Shown here piece by piece: positions 44,701-57,339 of a stretch of DNA of 64,000 bases. The stretch is from Onchocerca volvulus. Lineage: Eukaryota; Nematoda; Chromadorea; Rhabditida; Onchocercidae. Location: assembly GCA_000499405.2 (NCBI GenBank), contig HG738138.1, positions 19,011,753-19,075,752 of the forward strand, read 5' to 3'. Each line of letters opens with the position of its first letter. The first letter of the stretch is position 1. Both the position numbers and the translations under genes were made by a program. The notes beneath the pieces were generated by a model. That model was not told the origin of the DNA, did not search any database, and saw nothing but the letters and a program-made list of their open reading frames with translations.

Positions 44701-46902
44701 TATATTGCTTTCTCGATTATACTTGTTCTAATATATTTGTTTTAATATTTATTTGAATTTGTCAGTGTTTCTAGGTTCCATTTCACTCTTCTCAATACTC
44801 GTTCAAGAATTCAGAACCCCAGGAAATTGAAGAAAAGTCCATGTATAATAATACTTCCCTTAAAAATCGTACAACAGCATTAATTTTGCCCGATGCAACC
44901 ATCCAGGTAGTACCACATGTAAATATCATACAGCGGTATCGTGCTTTAAACATTGTGTCGATAAGAGAAGCTTATCAACAACGAAAGTATTGCTTAGTCG
45001 CGCATCGAAAACGAGTGCAGGTATTTTTGTAGTTACTTAATTAATTAGTCGCTTTAACGTGACGATTTTAGCAAGAAGAATTTCCATTTAATATCAAAGC
45101 ATTTTTAGTAGCATTCTTTTCTTAGGAAAACGGATACAAACTTTCTTATTTATGATATCTTCTGAATATAAATTTACTATCTCAAGTTTAATGAATGCAT
45201 CGAAGTTATGTACTTTACGAGAATGAAGCTTTCTACTAATTAGATGCAAAGCTCAGGAAAACGAGATCAGTCAACATTAATTTAAGAAGATCTATCGTGT
45301 GCCCTTCCAAACTTTATTCACTTTTTCCGAGAATTTAATTTTTCCATTTTTTCATAACAACAGATTTTCATTTCATTTCAAAGTGTTTCACTTATAGCCT
45401 ATTTTTTGCAAATTACATGCTGGTTTGCAATTTATTGGACAAAGCTGGACAGCAGGTCTACGTATAGCTGACGAAACTTGCGATGCACTTGACTGCTTAG
45501 TAGATAACAATGCAATAAGTGATTTGATTGGTTTCACACCTCAGGAGGCACAGGTTTTCTTTTCCGTGCATTTGTAGATATGAAAGCTTGTAAATATGTT
45601 CTGGAGCAAAGCTAAAATTGAAAATTCAAATTTGTCCTAAAAAATGTGAAATATCCGAAACAATGAAGATGTCGAGTGCGAAATTAGGACTGAACAATGA
45701 CCAAACTTTTTCGACATTAAATAAGCATTACGGATCAAATCATTCACAGCTTAGAAGATGAAATATTTAGTTAGAGAAATATTTCATAAAAGTCTTGAAA
45801 ATTTTTAGCTCTTCAAGGCTTTCACCGCAATTTTTTTAGAAAGATTTATTTACAAGTTCGCAATAAAACTTTTGAAGAACTGAAATTTCTCAAAGTCCTC
45901 ATGAAATATTTTTCTTACTAAATACTTTATCTTTTAAGCTATAATTGATCTAGGTCGATGATACTTGTTTGAAATAAGAATAAAGGACCATTACAATCTT
46001 TCGGTCAGTGAAGGATAAAATTGGCCTTTCACCGATGATTCATCCTCTTTCTGTAGCAGGAAGTTATAAAGCGACTAATCAACACTACACGCACGGCTTT
46101 TAATATGATCGGGGAAAGATCCACTGAATACTTCACTAGAAAGTTCCTATCTTTTAAAATATGTAGATTTTTAAAGGACAGAAAGACTTCTCTGAGACAA
46201 ATTTGAAATTTAAAATTTAAATCGAAGATATCTGTCTTGGCGAACTTGATGATTTGAAAAGTCTACAAAGTCACTAAAGTGAGTAAAGAAAAGGAAGAAA
46301 TCCTATAAAGTCTAGGAGAGAATTATATGTTAAATTAGGCTTATCAGCTCAATGATCTGTCAGCGATCAAGAGATCATTGAGCTAATATGTCTAATTTAA
46401 AGTGGAATTCGAAACATTGGAATAATTAGGGACTTAATTTAATATTTTCGGATTGGCACAATTCGTTATTACTTTTCTGCTGAAAGTATTTAAACAATAT
46501 TTTTTTTTCCATAGCACTGATATTTTTTGTATGATGCATAGTTTGTAGTCTTAGAAGATATAACTTGAGTTAATATATTTTAAGTACTAAACTCATCGAA
46601 TGGAGCATTCATCTTTAATTAAAATAAAACAAATAATTTGTGACATAATTTCACTTTTAAGAATCGCCATTTCTCCATCATTTTCTTCAAGTTTCTTTTG
46701 CAAAATTTTGTTTTGATTTTAGCAAGCGGCAGCGATCAGTGATCGCACTCGCGTAACGTACTATAAAGGGCGTGCTCAAGCTGTGCTTGAAACATTTAAA
46801 CGATTGGATCTGGTACTAACGATCGAATTCTCATCATCATCAGATGTTCTGCCGCTCATCGTTAATATTACTAATCTTTCAACTGCACTTGGCTTATGCT
46901 AA
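38785..46902 (+). CDS. RMI1: RMI1, RecQ-mediated genome instability protein 1
   Basis: Structural partner of BLM helicase and topoisomerase III alpha in the complex that dissolves double Holliday junctions. Fourteen exons: 38785-38901, 39274-39405, 39619-39729, 40381-40500, 40784-40950, 41313-41382, 41500-41661, 41708-42432, 42746-42812, 43118-43304, 44342-44463, 44775-45020, 45398-45553, 46723-46902; frames close to give 853 aa. N-terminal helical bundle (EAWLNEVLEYLHVERAEA), then OB-fold 1: MYLMEVTDGQRKMRAIEYQK, LCDKLSSGTK, NVMILGGESE. The middle is long, Ser/Thr/Lys-rich and probably disordered, starting with SRTITSYFRPQRK (about residues 298-310), a PIP-box-like string. The last two exons form the C-terminal OB fold (DCLVDNNAISDLIGFTPQEA). 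Exon 8 must use the second of two acceptors (CAGGAAG|AGA). Exon 9 is supported by frame only, and the exon 10 start could be 43124. A tRNA gene lies in the intron after exon 10. Confidence 0.9.
43325..43396 (+). tRNA. trnW-CCA: tRNA-Trp (CCA)
   Basis: A complete 72-nt cloverleaf without intron. Acceptor stem GACTCCG pairs with CGGGGTC (one T-G wobble) before discriminator A. The D-arm holds GCGCAACGGTAGCGC, the anticodon stem-loop is TCTGA-CTCCAGA-TCAGA with CCA at positions 34-36, and the T-arm contains GTTCAAATC. These agree with internal A and B boxes for RNA polymerase III, and a TTTT terminator follows at about 43403. It lies on the same strand inside an RMI1 intron, 20 bases after the exon 10 donor. 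Confidence 0.97.
46330..46400 (+). repeat. 29-bp imperfect inverted repeat (hairpin)
   Basis: Arms 46330-46358 and 46372-46400 are complementary at about 24 of 29 positions around a 13-base loop; the innermost 12 pairs (AGCTCAATGATC and its complement) are perfect. It lies in the last RMI1 intron. Confidence 0.75.
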
Positions 46903-49900
46903 TTGATTTACTTTTCTTGTATGGATCCGTTCATCATGTTCTTTATTCTCTCAAAATGTGTTAACCTCGCAGACCTTTATGTTTTATATAATATTCTTTG
47001 TTGCTTGATCGTTCATCATCATTATTATTTGTTTTTCCTAATTAGTCTTTTGTTTGTTAGTTTGGTTTAATATGTCTGTTTGCCATGTTGTTTATTTGAC
47101 AAGCACTTAATAAGCTTTAATTTTCTTATAGTTTGTTTATTTTTTCTTAAATCTCTTTTTGATTTTGAAAAAGTTCCGCCAACCTGTTTTCTTTTACTTG
47201 TTTTCTCACATTAGGGTAGTTATGACTTCTTGAGAGAAGAAAGAACATGATGAACGGATTCTTTTAGACTTGAATCAGTTTTTTTTCCTTACAAAGAAAA
47301 AATTTTCATCAGATATAAACGAAAAATGAGAAGTGTTTTTAAGCTTTTGTAGTAACTGTGGGAAAATTAATTTATTATTTTCCGGCGATTTTCCAAGATG
47401 TATGATATTTCAGTTTTTATGGTGATAATTTAAATGTTCAAGTACAACTGCAAAGATTAGCTAGTATTTATATGTTCGATCATTCCATTATCCTTACTTA
47501 CTTCAAAGCTAAGCATTCAAATTATTTGAGAATTATGATCTGTAGACATCTCATTATATTTCCTTTCAAACTTATGGATATTGCTTTAACTTATTTCGCT
47601 ATTTAAATTTATTTTATTATTATATTTTCCTTAAAAATTCTGTTGTTTCGCAAAAAATTAGGAGCTATTTGAATTTACTTTTTTGATTTTTTTTTGCTTT
47701 CTTATCAGTTCAAATTATTTAATTTTAAAAATTTATCTTTCGTGGTAAAAAAAGCGTTATCACTACTAATTAAGAATTTCGCGACATACAATAAACGAAC
47801 TGATTAATATTCCACTGGTGCGAATTCTGTGGACTATCTTTACGATTATTTGGTTAAATTAATTTCGCATTTTGCCCTAACACTTATTTATCTGATCACA
47901 AGAACGATGCACTTCCAACTGTTGAAATTGATTTAGTGATTCATCTCTGTTTATGCAAACAAATTTCGGTACTGTTTCTTTCCCTGCTAGCTGAGAATTA
48001 TTAATTTTTTCGTTAAACTGGCTTAGTGAAGATCAATAATATAGAGTTCGATAGGATATTTCTTGTTCATAATAATTTTTTAACATATTTATGTCATTAT
48101 ACGATAGATTGTATTATATTGAACGATGTTTTATGAAGAGCAGGTGGGATGGATATTTTTGCAGAGATTTGTTTTTAAATAATGAAATCCTTAATTTGTT
48201 TTTGGATCATTTATAACTGTATCTTATCTGTGTATTGTTGGTGTTACGGACACTTGATTACTGTGATGAATTTGACAGCTGCTATTGCAAGCTATTTATA
48301 TTTGATAATTTTTTTGCAAACAATTCAAATAAGTTTATGGAATGAATCATCGGTACATGCTCTCTACGTGAGGATAAAAAGCTTGATATCTCGTTTTCGG
48401 TTATTTTCCAAGCACCTTTACTGGTAAACTGTTACCAAATGGTATGTTATCTCAGTATATTTCGTCTCATTTATGTAAATCTTTTTTGATTGTGGGAAAT
48501 GGCAATTTTACTTTTTTTTGATGGAGCAAATCGAATCTAATCAGGAAATCGTATCTTTTCCGGATGAAGAAAAAAATTATTGCAAAGAAGAAAAAACTAT
48601 CTTGTGCAATGAATGATAAGGCAGAACTTTTTTCGAAATATTTCGAAAGCACAGAATATTGATTCAATCTTTAAGGAGGCCATACTATCATTTTATTTCA
48701 TCGTTTATAGCAATGATGTGAGGAATTGCAGATTACGGTTTATATTGCTGGCTGCACCGAAGATGAATTTCAAGTAATAATTTCCAAAGAGCTTTCATCA
48801 ATCTTTCGAAAATTTGTATTCAAAAAGGATGTATAGTCTTTCATAACTGCACAAAAAGATATAATATTGGAGTTTTCAATTATAAGCCAATGTATTTTTT
48901 AAGTATTGGATTTCCTATTAAGGCAGATATCTTTCCTGCTGATGGTTTCAAAATATTGCACCGAACTCATGCAATAAGTTACAAGTCAGAATGACTTAAT
49001 ATTTTTATAATTCGTTTCACTATTGAATCAAAATATGAAAGTAGTAATAACTGCAATTTATATGATTTTCTCATCATTGTGAACGATTCGACAATATCTT
49101 CTCATTTAATTTATAATCATAATAAAGATATCATTCATATTGGAATAACACAGCCGATTCTACAAAAATGTTTTATTTTTTCATTAAAAGGTGAAATTTC
49201 AAAAGTCTTACGAAGAAATAAGTCTCTTGCGGTATTTCTTATTCTCTTAAACAAAGAGCGACGATAAGGTCAAATAATGTATCAACAAAACTTTGATTTC
49301 GAATTATTTGCTTGATTTGCTATCTTTTACTCTAAAAAAAGAAAGATGACGAAGAACTTGACTAAAAGAACACTAATGATCTATAATGATAACAACAACT
49401 GAGATCTCTTCGATATTTTTCCTATCAATGGTAATAATTTTTTGTGTAATGGATTATATCAGAAATAAATCTGTTTCCTTTATCATTTCTGATAATTGTC
49501 AATTCTGTTGTTAATTGTTCGTTCATAAATCTTTTTTCTTTTTTGAAGATTTGCGAAGGACATATTTGAACTAAGACCCTCTTTCTAATATTTGGCTACA
49601 ATACGGTGCAGATCAAGAATATCAGGCCATTATAATTTTCTTGGATATAGAAGGAGAAGTTTAGCTGTTGTCATGGGTTAACTTTTTTAGTTTTGGAATT
49701 ATTAAAATACCATTCGTTGTGATTTCAAAAACTGGAAAAAAATATTTAACATTATATCCTTTACCGGACGTAATCGAAAACACAAAAATGTTAAGATTGG
49801 TTTATTAAGACTGGTTTTTCATAATTTCAGGAATTTGTTATCTATTAAATGAATGATCTGCTACTTTAAAACTAATTTGAACAAAAAGACACCTGTTTCT

Positions 49901-52358
49901 ATTGTTTGACTTCATTTCTTGAAGGAGACAAACAATCTTGACTTTTACTTTGAACTTGTTTGTTTTAACTTTCCCGATAGATTTCTGAAAAGTTCAAAAC
50001 AAATGTGACATTCCGAATATTGCAATATTTAACATATCTTTGGGCATTAGAATATAAATTTAATTGAAATCTTTCGTTGTGCTACCTGTTGTTGCTACAT
50101 TGCAACTTTCTAATATTTATTTAACAAAAATAAATATCTGTTTGAAATTTGAAATTGTCGAATAATTAAGAAAGCATATCTCAAGATTATGTTAACCCTC
50201 TTTTTACAAATTTTTATTTCGCATTAATACTTCAAATTTTCGATGACAAGCTGAACTTATGGAAGTGTCACTCCTCAATACTTTCATCCTTTAATTCTTC
50301 ACCAACATTACCACTGTCATCTTTTTGATTTAGTTGTTTATTTTCAATTTGCAAAATGCTTTAAAATTCAGAATGATATTTACTAGCTGAAATTTGCTTT
50401 AGAAATGTAATTGAGACGAGAAATGTTTGCTTTTCGCTGAGCTGAGTAAGTATTTAGCATTACTAGTTTGAACTTCGCGTTTGTCAGTGGTATTAGTGGA
50501 GTATTTTAGATTTAAATCAAATCCTATCTCGGAATCGGCATAAATTCTTAAATGATAAAAATCGTATGATGTTTGGACTGCTCAGACTTTCGTTCTCGTC
50601 AACTTTTTTTCGTGATCTGCTGAACCCAAAAAATCTTCATTCATTGAAATCTCGTTGTTGGATCTCACGCAGTCAATCGTTGAGATAGTTTTCAATAATG
50701 TGTATAGTTTTCATGTGATTAACCTCTGCAGTTATTTTGTAATTATTTCTCGATCGCATCCCATCGTTTTCCCAAATCTTCGCATCAGTCATATCTACTA
50801 TCATCACCTTTTATCACTGAGACACTAGCTGCCCTTTTATAAGTGTTAAATTTCTCTTTTTTAGTCATCTTAATTACAATATATCTGGTTTTATACTTAA
50901 ATTTCTTGTCACTCTATCATCATTCTCATCCTGAAAATGCAGAAAATTTGATTTTTTTGTTTACATTTCTCATCAGGTTTTCCAGTTAACTCATATTATT
51001 TTTTCTCAACAGTATTTTAAATTCCTATTGAAGATAGCAACAACTTGATCATGCAGAAACGATATTGTTCGCTAATGCTTCGTCTCGTAAAATCTATTAG
51101 TTTCAAGAATTCCCAGGAGTTTTTTCAGAAAATTTTTGGCAGAGTGATTAGGAAAATAAATGTTCACATGGCTTAATTCAATTTTTTAGTTGTGTGATCA
51201 CGGAAAATGATAAAGGATATAGAAGTGATGAGCTGCTGTGATTTACTATTGATCATTTTTTTATTATCGTGAATAGAAAGACGTAACGATTTCTTTTAAA
51301 AAAATGGTGCGAATCGCTTCCAGTAATTCCTTACGTATAACTTTATGTTACTTCATGCCAGGTAAGATTGACGAACTCAACGTTTCTTAAAAATTTTTGT
51401 TCATTAAATTGAATGATTTATTAATCTTTGAAGGTTTTCAAGAAAAAAAAAAAAAAAAAATCTTAGCAGAAGTAAGTCGTGATTAAGAATAAATCTGAGT
51501 TACAACATTGCTTGGTGTTTGATTTATCTATTAGGCTCTTGACTATGAACACTGAGTTGCGTAAAAACTCATAAATTAATAATTTGTTTCTTTATTTTCT
51601 TTTTTATATATCACGGCAAAACGTCCGTGAATACCCAATATTCTTAGATTCATCAGCAAGAACAGATGAAGTATGAGGGAGTGGTATTAGGTCAAAGAAA
51701 CTATGTGGCACTAAACTGGATGTCTCATCCAAGGAATGGAAAGAGAATCTTGAGAGTCATCAAATTTACTTCAAATGAAGTGGCTAGGCTTCTATGAAAA
51801 GTGAAAAATCCATTATGGTATCTTCTATTTTTATCATAGAAAATACACAAACAGAAAATTAGAAGTGTTTAATCATTTTCAGCGATTCTTCATTTTTTTT
51901 TTTTTTTGTCATTCTTTTCAAGATTTTATATAATTTACATACTACTAGAAAATTAATTTGTAGTTTGGAGCGCAGTACACTTCCAGCGAAAGACGAAATC
52001 GGCTGGTGTTGCCTTTAAAAAAGTACATTAATTTTTTTGTTAACGAATAAGTTCATTTTTGATGGTGCGAAATTATTATTTGAGCTAACATGAGCTAATT
52101 TATATTTTTGTTTTCGCAAATCTACGTGATTTTCATCAATACTATAATCTTAATCATTCGGAAATATCGCTAAATCTTTAAAAGTGCTATGGAAATTATA
52201 GAGCTAACCTTCTACAACATGATTTGAGTTATTGAAGTACGAATTTAGTTTTGAAGATATATGATATTAATATTTCATTAAACAATATTTTTTTAGATCA
52301 AACTTTATCATGCCTTCAAAATCTCCATACCTGTTGAAAAAACAAATTCTGTTTGCAG
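46903..52358. other. 5.5-kb region upstream of the metalloprotease
   Basis: AT-rich. It should contain the promoter and the missing first exons (signal peptide, prodomain) of the metalloprotease, but none could be fixed. Exon-like candidates on + are 48730-48780 (reads ITVYIAGCTEDEFQ between a TTGCAG acceptor and a GTAATA donor), 51304-51361 (MVRIASSNSLRITLCYF, strong GTAAGA donor) and 51641-51672. On the reverse strand, 50700-50600 and 50360-50270 carry hydrophilic open stretches. None has family support. Confidence 0.4.
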
Positions 52359-55300
52359 GAAGTGCCATTATTTCGTAATCCAAAGATACAGCATGATAAT
52401 TCATCATTCAGATATCAGATTGATATTCTAATGGTGGCGGATTACTCAGTTTATATCAATTTCCAAGAAATTGTTCGGGGCGATAAATATTCGGCACTTT
52501 CTGCCACGAATGACTATTTGTATGCTATTTTCGAACAGGTAGTCTCATAAAAGAATTGATGCATCGTTGTCATTCTCCCTACAGACACCCCTTTACAGTG
52601 AGAGTGATAATGATATTAGATTGTGATTATAATTCTAACCAAAACAACAACATAGTCAGCATGAAGAAAATGTTGATAATTCTGACAATGATATTGAAGA
52701 GTCTGAACAACCAAAATCAAAAATAAAGTAGAAAATCGTTCCAACTTTGGTAGTCTTTTACGCTTGTTACAAATTTGCTACTTCTAATAAAACATGAAAG
52801 ACAGGTACGCTCAATCTACGATGGCAATCGTTTATTCGAAAATGTTCCGGTAGCCTTAAATCTTGCATCAACGATGGCAATAATCCGTGAAGATGATTGT
52901 CCATTTGTGCCATTTTTAAACCAAACCAAATTGAAGAATTTGGAAAATGCAACGCAGTAAAAACTTTTTTTTCTCCTTCTATCTAAAAAATTAATCACAT
53001 AGGATATCGAAGAAAAAAGTCACGGAACATAACAATAAGGACAATAATAAGTAAATCTAAATATTAGCCAGTAAGTTTATGGATGAATGATAGCGCTTTG
53101 AAAAAATTTTCAAGATCATCACTTAGGTTTTTCTGAATCAGTGCATTTCAATACCAAAAATATGCATTTAAAATAATATTTTTCTGTTAGAATGGATGGA
53201 TTAGATGCCGTGAATTATGTGCAAAAGTGGGTATCTGAATATTCGCAATGGATTCCAGCGCATAATCATATCATTGTTTTGACAAGGTTTGTGAAATTCG
53301 AGAATTAGAGCTTGGTGCATTTGAAATCGAACTTGAATCCGAATTCCATATTTTCGGATTTAAATAAATTAAACTGCTAAGATGTTTTTTTTCTGAAATT
53401 TGAGATATTTTTTTCGTTTCAAATAAAATTTCACTTTCCTCTGCAGAATCGATTTGCTCTCTTCAAAAGGTGACTCTAGTACTCAAGGAATGGCATATGT
53501 TGGAGTGATGTGTAGAGTTCCCGAATCAGCAAGTGTAGTTGAGGATATCGGTGGTATGGCTACCGCCGTAATCGCTGCTCATGAGTTGGCTCATAGGTAT
53601 ACATATTTATGAAAATTTGATTGACTGCCAACTGACATCTTCTGAAGGAAAAATCTTCGAATCTCAATACAAGTCTAAATTTGTTTGTTTGGCTCAAAAA
53701 TTCAAATTTCTTTATAGTCTTGGAGCATTTCATGATGACACTACTGAATCAGATGAAAATTGTGGAAGCAACTATTTGATGTCCGCAACAGTATCAGGCT
53801 CGGACGATGAACAAAAATTTTTTAACACATTCAAATTTTCACCATGTTCAATTCAACAAATTCAATCATTTTTTGCGTATTTTTTATTGAAATTTAGATG
53901 AATAAAAGTAGAAGTCTTTTTCTAAAATGATTTAAATGTGTTTTTGAAAATTTTTCAAAAGAATTTAGTATTTTAATTTTCAATTCACGCTTTCGATTTT
54001 TGTTATATCAAGCTTTCACTATATATTTTGGACTGAACGTTTTAAAAAACTTGAAGAATTTTAGTAACGGAACAGCTGACTGCTTACTACGATCAAAGAG
54101 TCGTGAAAGACGCTTACGACGCACTTCGCAACGTAAACATCGCAAACCTGGCGAATTATTGGTCCAACAGAACCAGTGCAAGATAGCATTTGGACCTCAT
54201 TACAGTGTTTGTATGGTAACTTAATTTTTATAAAGAAAATTGCAAGCAAGCATTATTATGTGCAAATGAAAATTAATATATTTAAACCAATAAATTAAGA
54301 ATGAAAACTCAGAGTTCTTTTCAATGGGAATTCAATAATAAGACAGACTTGAGTGAAGATAACGACGAAAATCAGGAAAAATTTCTGCAAGACCGTGTTA
54401 ATGTAATTATTACTGTAGCCATTAAATTTGTTAGGTTTTAGTTAAACTTTTTGGTTGCCGAATAATCTTTCAGTAATTTCCCGCAGCATAATTTTAATCA
54501 TCTCCTGATAACTTGACTAATTAATAGGGCTAATTTTTTAGTTTCTCATCAAGTTTAGCCCAACAACATCCAAAGAAAAAAAGCTTCAAATTTCATTTCA
54601 ATTAAGAGGAAGGAATATTTATCGAAGAATCCGTGTCGACGACTTTGGTGCAAAAATCGACAACTACGTAAAACGGAGCCATGTGAAACCAAATTTTATC
54701 TACCTTTATTGGACGGGACTAAATGTGGACCTGACAAGGTGTACTTCTTAATAGTTTTTTTGTTGTTAAAAATAGACAATGAAGTGATCAATTTACGAAT
54801 AAAAATTATGTTGTGGAAAAAATTAATGAATGAAATAATTTACCGTAACATTTCCAATTATTTAGAAATTTTTTAATATATGTTTAAAAATGTCTTCCAC
54901 ACCTAGCTTTTAAAATTACTAGATTACAATAAAACGCAGTAGATAAAAAACTCAGTTTAAATTTAGCAAAAATTATGACGTTTCCAGTCTAATTTTTTAT
55001 CAAATTCTAATTTGTATACTTTTAGTGGTGTCTTGGTGGAAATTGTATAGTAACTAATAAAAAAAAAGAAAGTAAGTTTATTTCTCATAGTAGTTCAGTG
55101 TCATTTTGAAACTTACACTTGCTCTAAGCAATTTACAAATTACGTAATGCTTAAAAATATATATGTCGCCAAGTTTAAGTTTTCTAAGTATTGCGGATCT
55201 TCTTTATCTTTTGGTATGCGCAGATATTTTCTCTATTAAAAAAAAAAAAAAAAAAAAAGAAAAAAAGAAAAAAACGAATTTCAGATTGTGTCGACTTGAA

Positions 55301-55442
55301 TCCATCAATGTGCCGCGATAAATCAGGGCACGAAAGGTTACAAAAATATTGCCATTCAAAACAGTTTCGTTCATTGTGTTGCGTTACTTGTTCCCAATTA
55401 ATTTATCACAGAATTTTCAATACTACCTCCTCTGATTCATAG
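52359..55442 (+). CDS. mig-17: MIG-17/ADAMTS-like secreted zinc metalloprotease, 5' end missing
   Basis: Secreted protease expected to remodel basement membrane. Nine exons: 52359-52538, 52805-52956, 53191-53286, 53447-53596, 53718-53876, 54065-54215, 54628-54738, 55026-55071, 55285-55442 (TAG). Order of parts: start of the catalytic domain (YQIDILMVADYSVYINF), NHIIVLTRIDLL, the zinc site HELAHSLGAFHDD split over two exons, Met-turn region NYLMSAT, disintegrin-like/Cys-rich part (KPGELLVQQNQCKIAFGP, CRRLWCKN, LLDGTKCGPDKWCLGGNC) and a C-terminal PLAC domain (CRDKSGHERLQKYC, CCVTC). No thrombospondin type 1 repeat is present. Metalloprotease plus disintegrin-like plus PLAC without TSP1 is the layout of C. 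elegans MIG-17, which is why I use that name; an ADAMTS-like relative is the alternative. Signal peptide and prodomain exons must lie upstream and were not found. Confidence 0.85.
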
Positions 55443-57339
55443 TTACTATGTATTTAAAATATATCACCTGCAGCATATTTTATGCCAGCGTAGGACTCTG
55501 ATGATATTGTAAAACAAAGTGACTGTTCACAAATTATTTCTTAATTCCAGAATTCTGCGGGAAATTTGAAGGAAGTTCTAAAATTTCTCATTTCCAAAAA
55601 TGAATCATAAAGTCCCCAAACCACCATTTTATAGTAATATTTCCCTCACATTTCTTTAAAGCAACAACGCGCTACTAATCCTCCATGAAATTTATAAACT
55701 GTCACAAACTGAACTTCGAGTCTTGTTCTCTTAATTATAAAATTCCTTTCTTTTACTTCTATTATATGTATCAGTACTGCAAATGTTTAAATTTCGTGAA
55801 TTTTTATCAATGAAGTAAACAAAACACATATTATCAACAATGATACTTGCAGTTGAGATAATTTCCCCAGGAAATCACTGCAGCAAATTAAGTTATGCCA
55901 GCTGAAGATGTGTATAATACAGCAATGCTAGGATTTCTGGTCCATGTTTCTCATACATTTTAGGAATCCAACCAAATTGACATTACGCAATCGAAAATTA
56001 TGCTCAGTGTTCTCAGATATTCGTGTCCTTTCTCCTTGCTCCTTTCTTCCTTTCGATTCATCGTGGTTTATTACCATGTATTCGACATAAAATGCTGTAG
56101 ATGTAATATTTTCTTGCTATTCTACTTCGTACAATAGATTTCAAATATAACAGATAAATTTTCATATCACTTATTATGTAATCGCTTTTTACTAAAGTGT
56201 CATGTTCTATAAAATTTGAGATGCTTTAAAAATTTCAAAATGAAATATTTCATAACAAGAAAACGATATTACATCCGCTATATTTCACGTCTAATAGTCG
56301 TAAGATATGGTAATAAGCCACGACGTGTCGGAAAGAAGAAAGAAGGACACGAATATCTGAGAGCAGTGAACATAGTTTCGACTGCATAATGCCAACTATT
56401 CGGTTAAAATCTGAAGTTTAAAATCTGACTTTATATTTCGGCATATCATAGTAGATGTACTAAAAAAGATAAAAGTCTTATATTGAAAGATAAAACAATC
56501 TGCATTACTTTTTATATGGAAAGTATTTTTTAAAAACTAAATCCAGTACGTGATGAAGTTGGAAAATTAGTTCCGCATTTTAGTCAACAGTATAAAAATT
56601 GAAATTTTTATGGCAGCTGAATTAAATTTTTGTAGTAGTGACTCTGCCGTAGATTCCAACAGACTCTTCTACCTCTACAGATCCTCGATCAAAAGAATAG
56701 TCAAACATACATGGAATTGTTGGAAGAAATACAGAAGAAACATCGAACAAAAAGATATGAACCTGAAAAAGATCAAAAAGGATAACAGATTACTCTAAAA
56801 TCATTTTAGAAAAACAATGTTCGGATACTGAGCTAGTAGAAAATTTAGTGGTTTTAATGAAATTCTGAAGTAAAACGGAAATGAATGATAAGAAACAACA
56901 AAAAAATGCTTTAATAGATTGGCAAATAACAACAAGAACTTTCCTAAGTTGTTCAGAAAATTATAACAAAATTATTAAACTAAAACATTAACTGCAAATT
57001 TTTTTATCAAAAGCATATGAAACTTTCTATGTTTTTTGCAGTTAATGTCCCAAGAGAAGATCTCATTAATAATCAATCCACTTCAAATAAATATTTACAA
57101 ATCTTCTGAAAAAAGCTTGAGTCAACCCGTTAGATCAAAAAAATTAAGTAATGTTGCTAAAAGATTGGATATGCAGTACTATTTCGAAGACATAAATTGA
57201 GAAAAAATCTCGCAAAAAAAAAAAAAAAAAAAGATTAGTTACCAGTATTTTACATCACTGCATTCAAAATGAAAAAATAGAAAAATAAAAAAAAAAGAAA
57301 ACAAAAGAAAAAAAAAAGAAAAAGTGAACAGAAATAAAG
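55443..57339. other. Convergent intergenic region
   Basis: Spacer between the 3' ends of the metalloprotease and CDT2. It holds an inverted-repeat element (55979-56395). The open stretch 56610-56798 (+) has no family resemblance. The rest is AT-rich with long A runs (57214-57232, 57280-57320). Confidence 0.5.
55979..56395. mobile_element. Diverged inverted-repeat element, MITE-like
   Basis: The left arm (about 55979-56125) and the right arm (about 56251-56395) are reverse complements over roughly 145 bp with scattered mismatches and small gaps. The best core is CTCAGATATTCGTGTCC at 56012-56028 against its exact complement at 56345-56361; outer parts pair as CATTACGCAATCG with CGACTGCATAATG, and inner parts as GATGTAATAT with ATATTACATC. 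The centre is about 125 bp of AT-rich DNA. No coding capacity and no obvious target-site duplication. It could be a foldback/MITE relic or simply an old inverted duplication. Confidence 0.55.

Noticed and set aside
48182..48427. 81-codon hydrophobic ORF upstream of the metalloprotease
   Set aside because: Considered as a signal peptide or membrane protein exon, but the whole ORF is hydrophobic from T-rich DNA and no donor links it to the protease.
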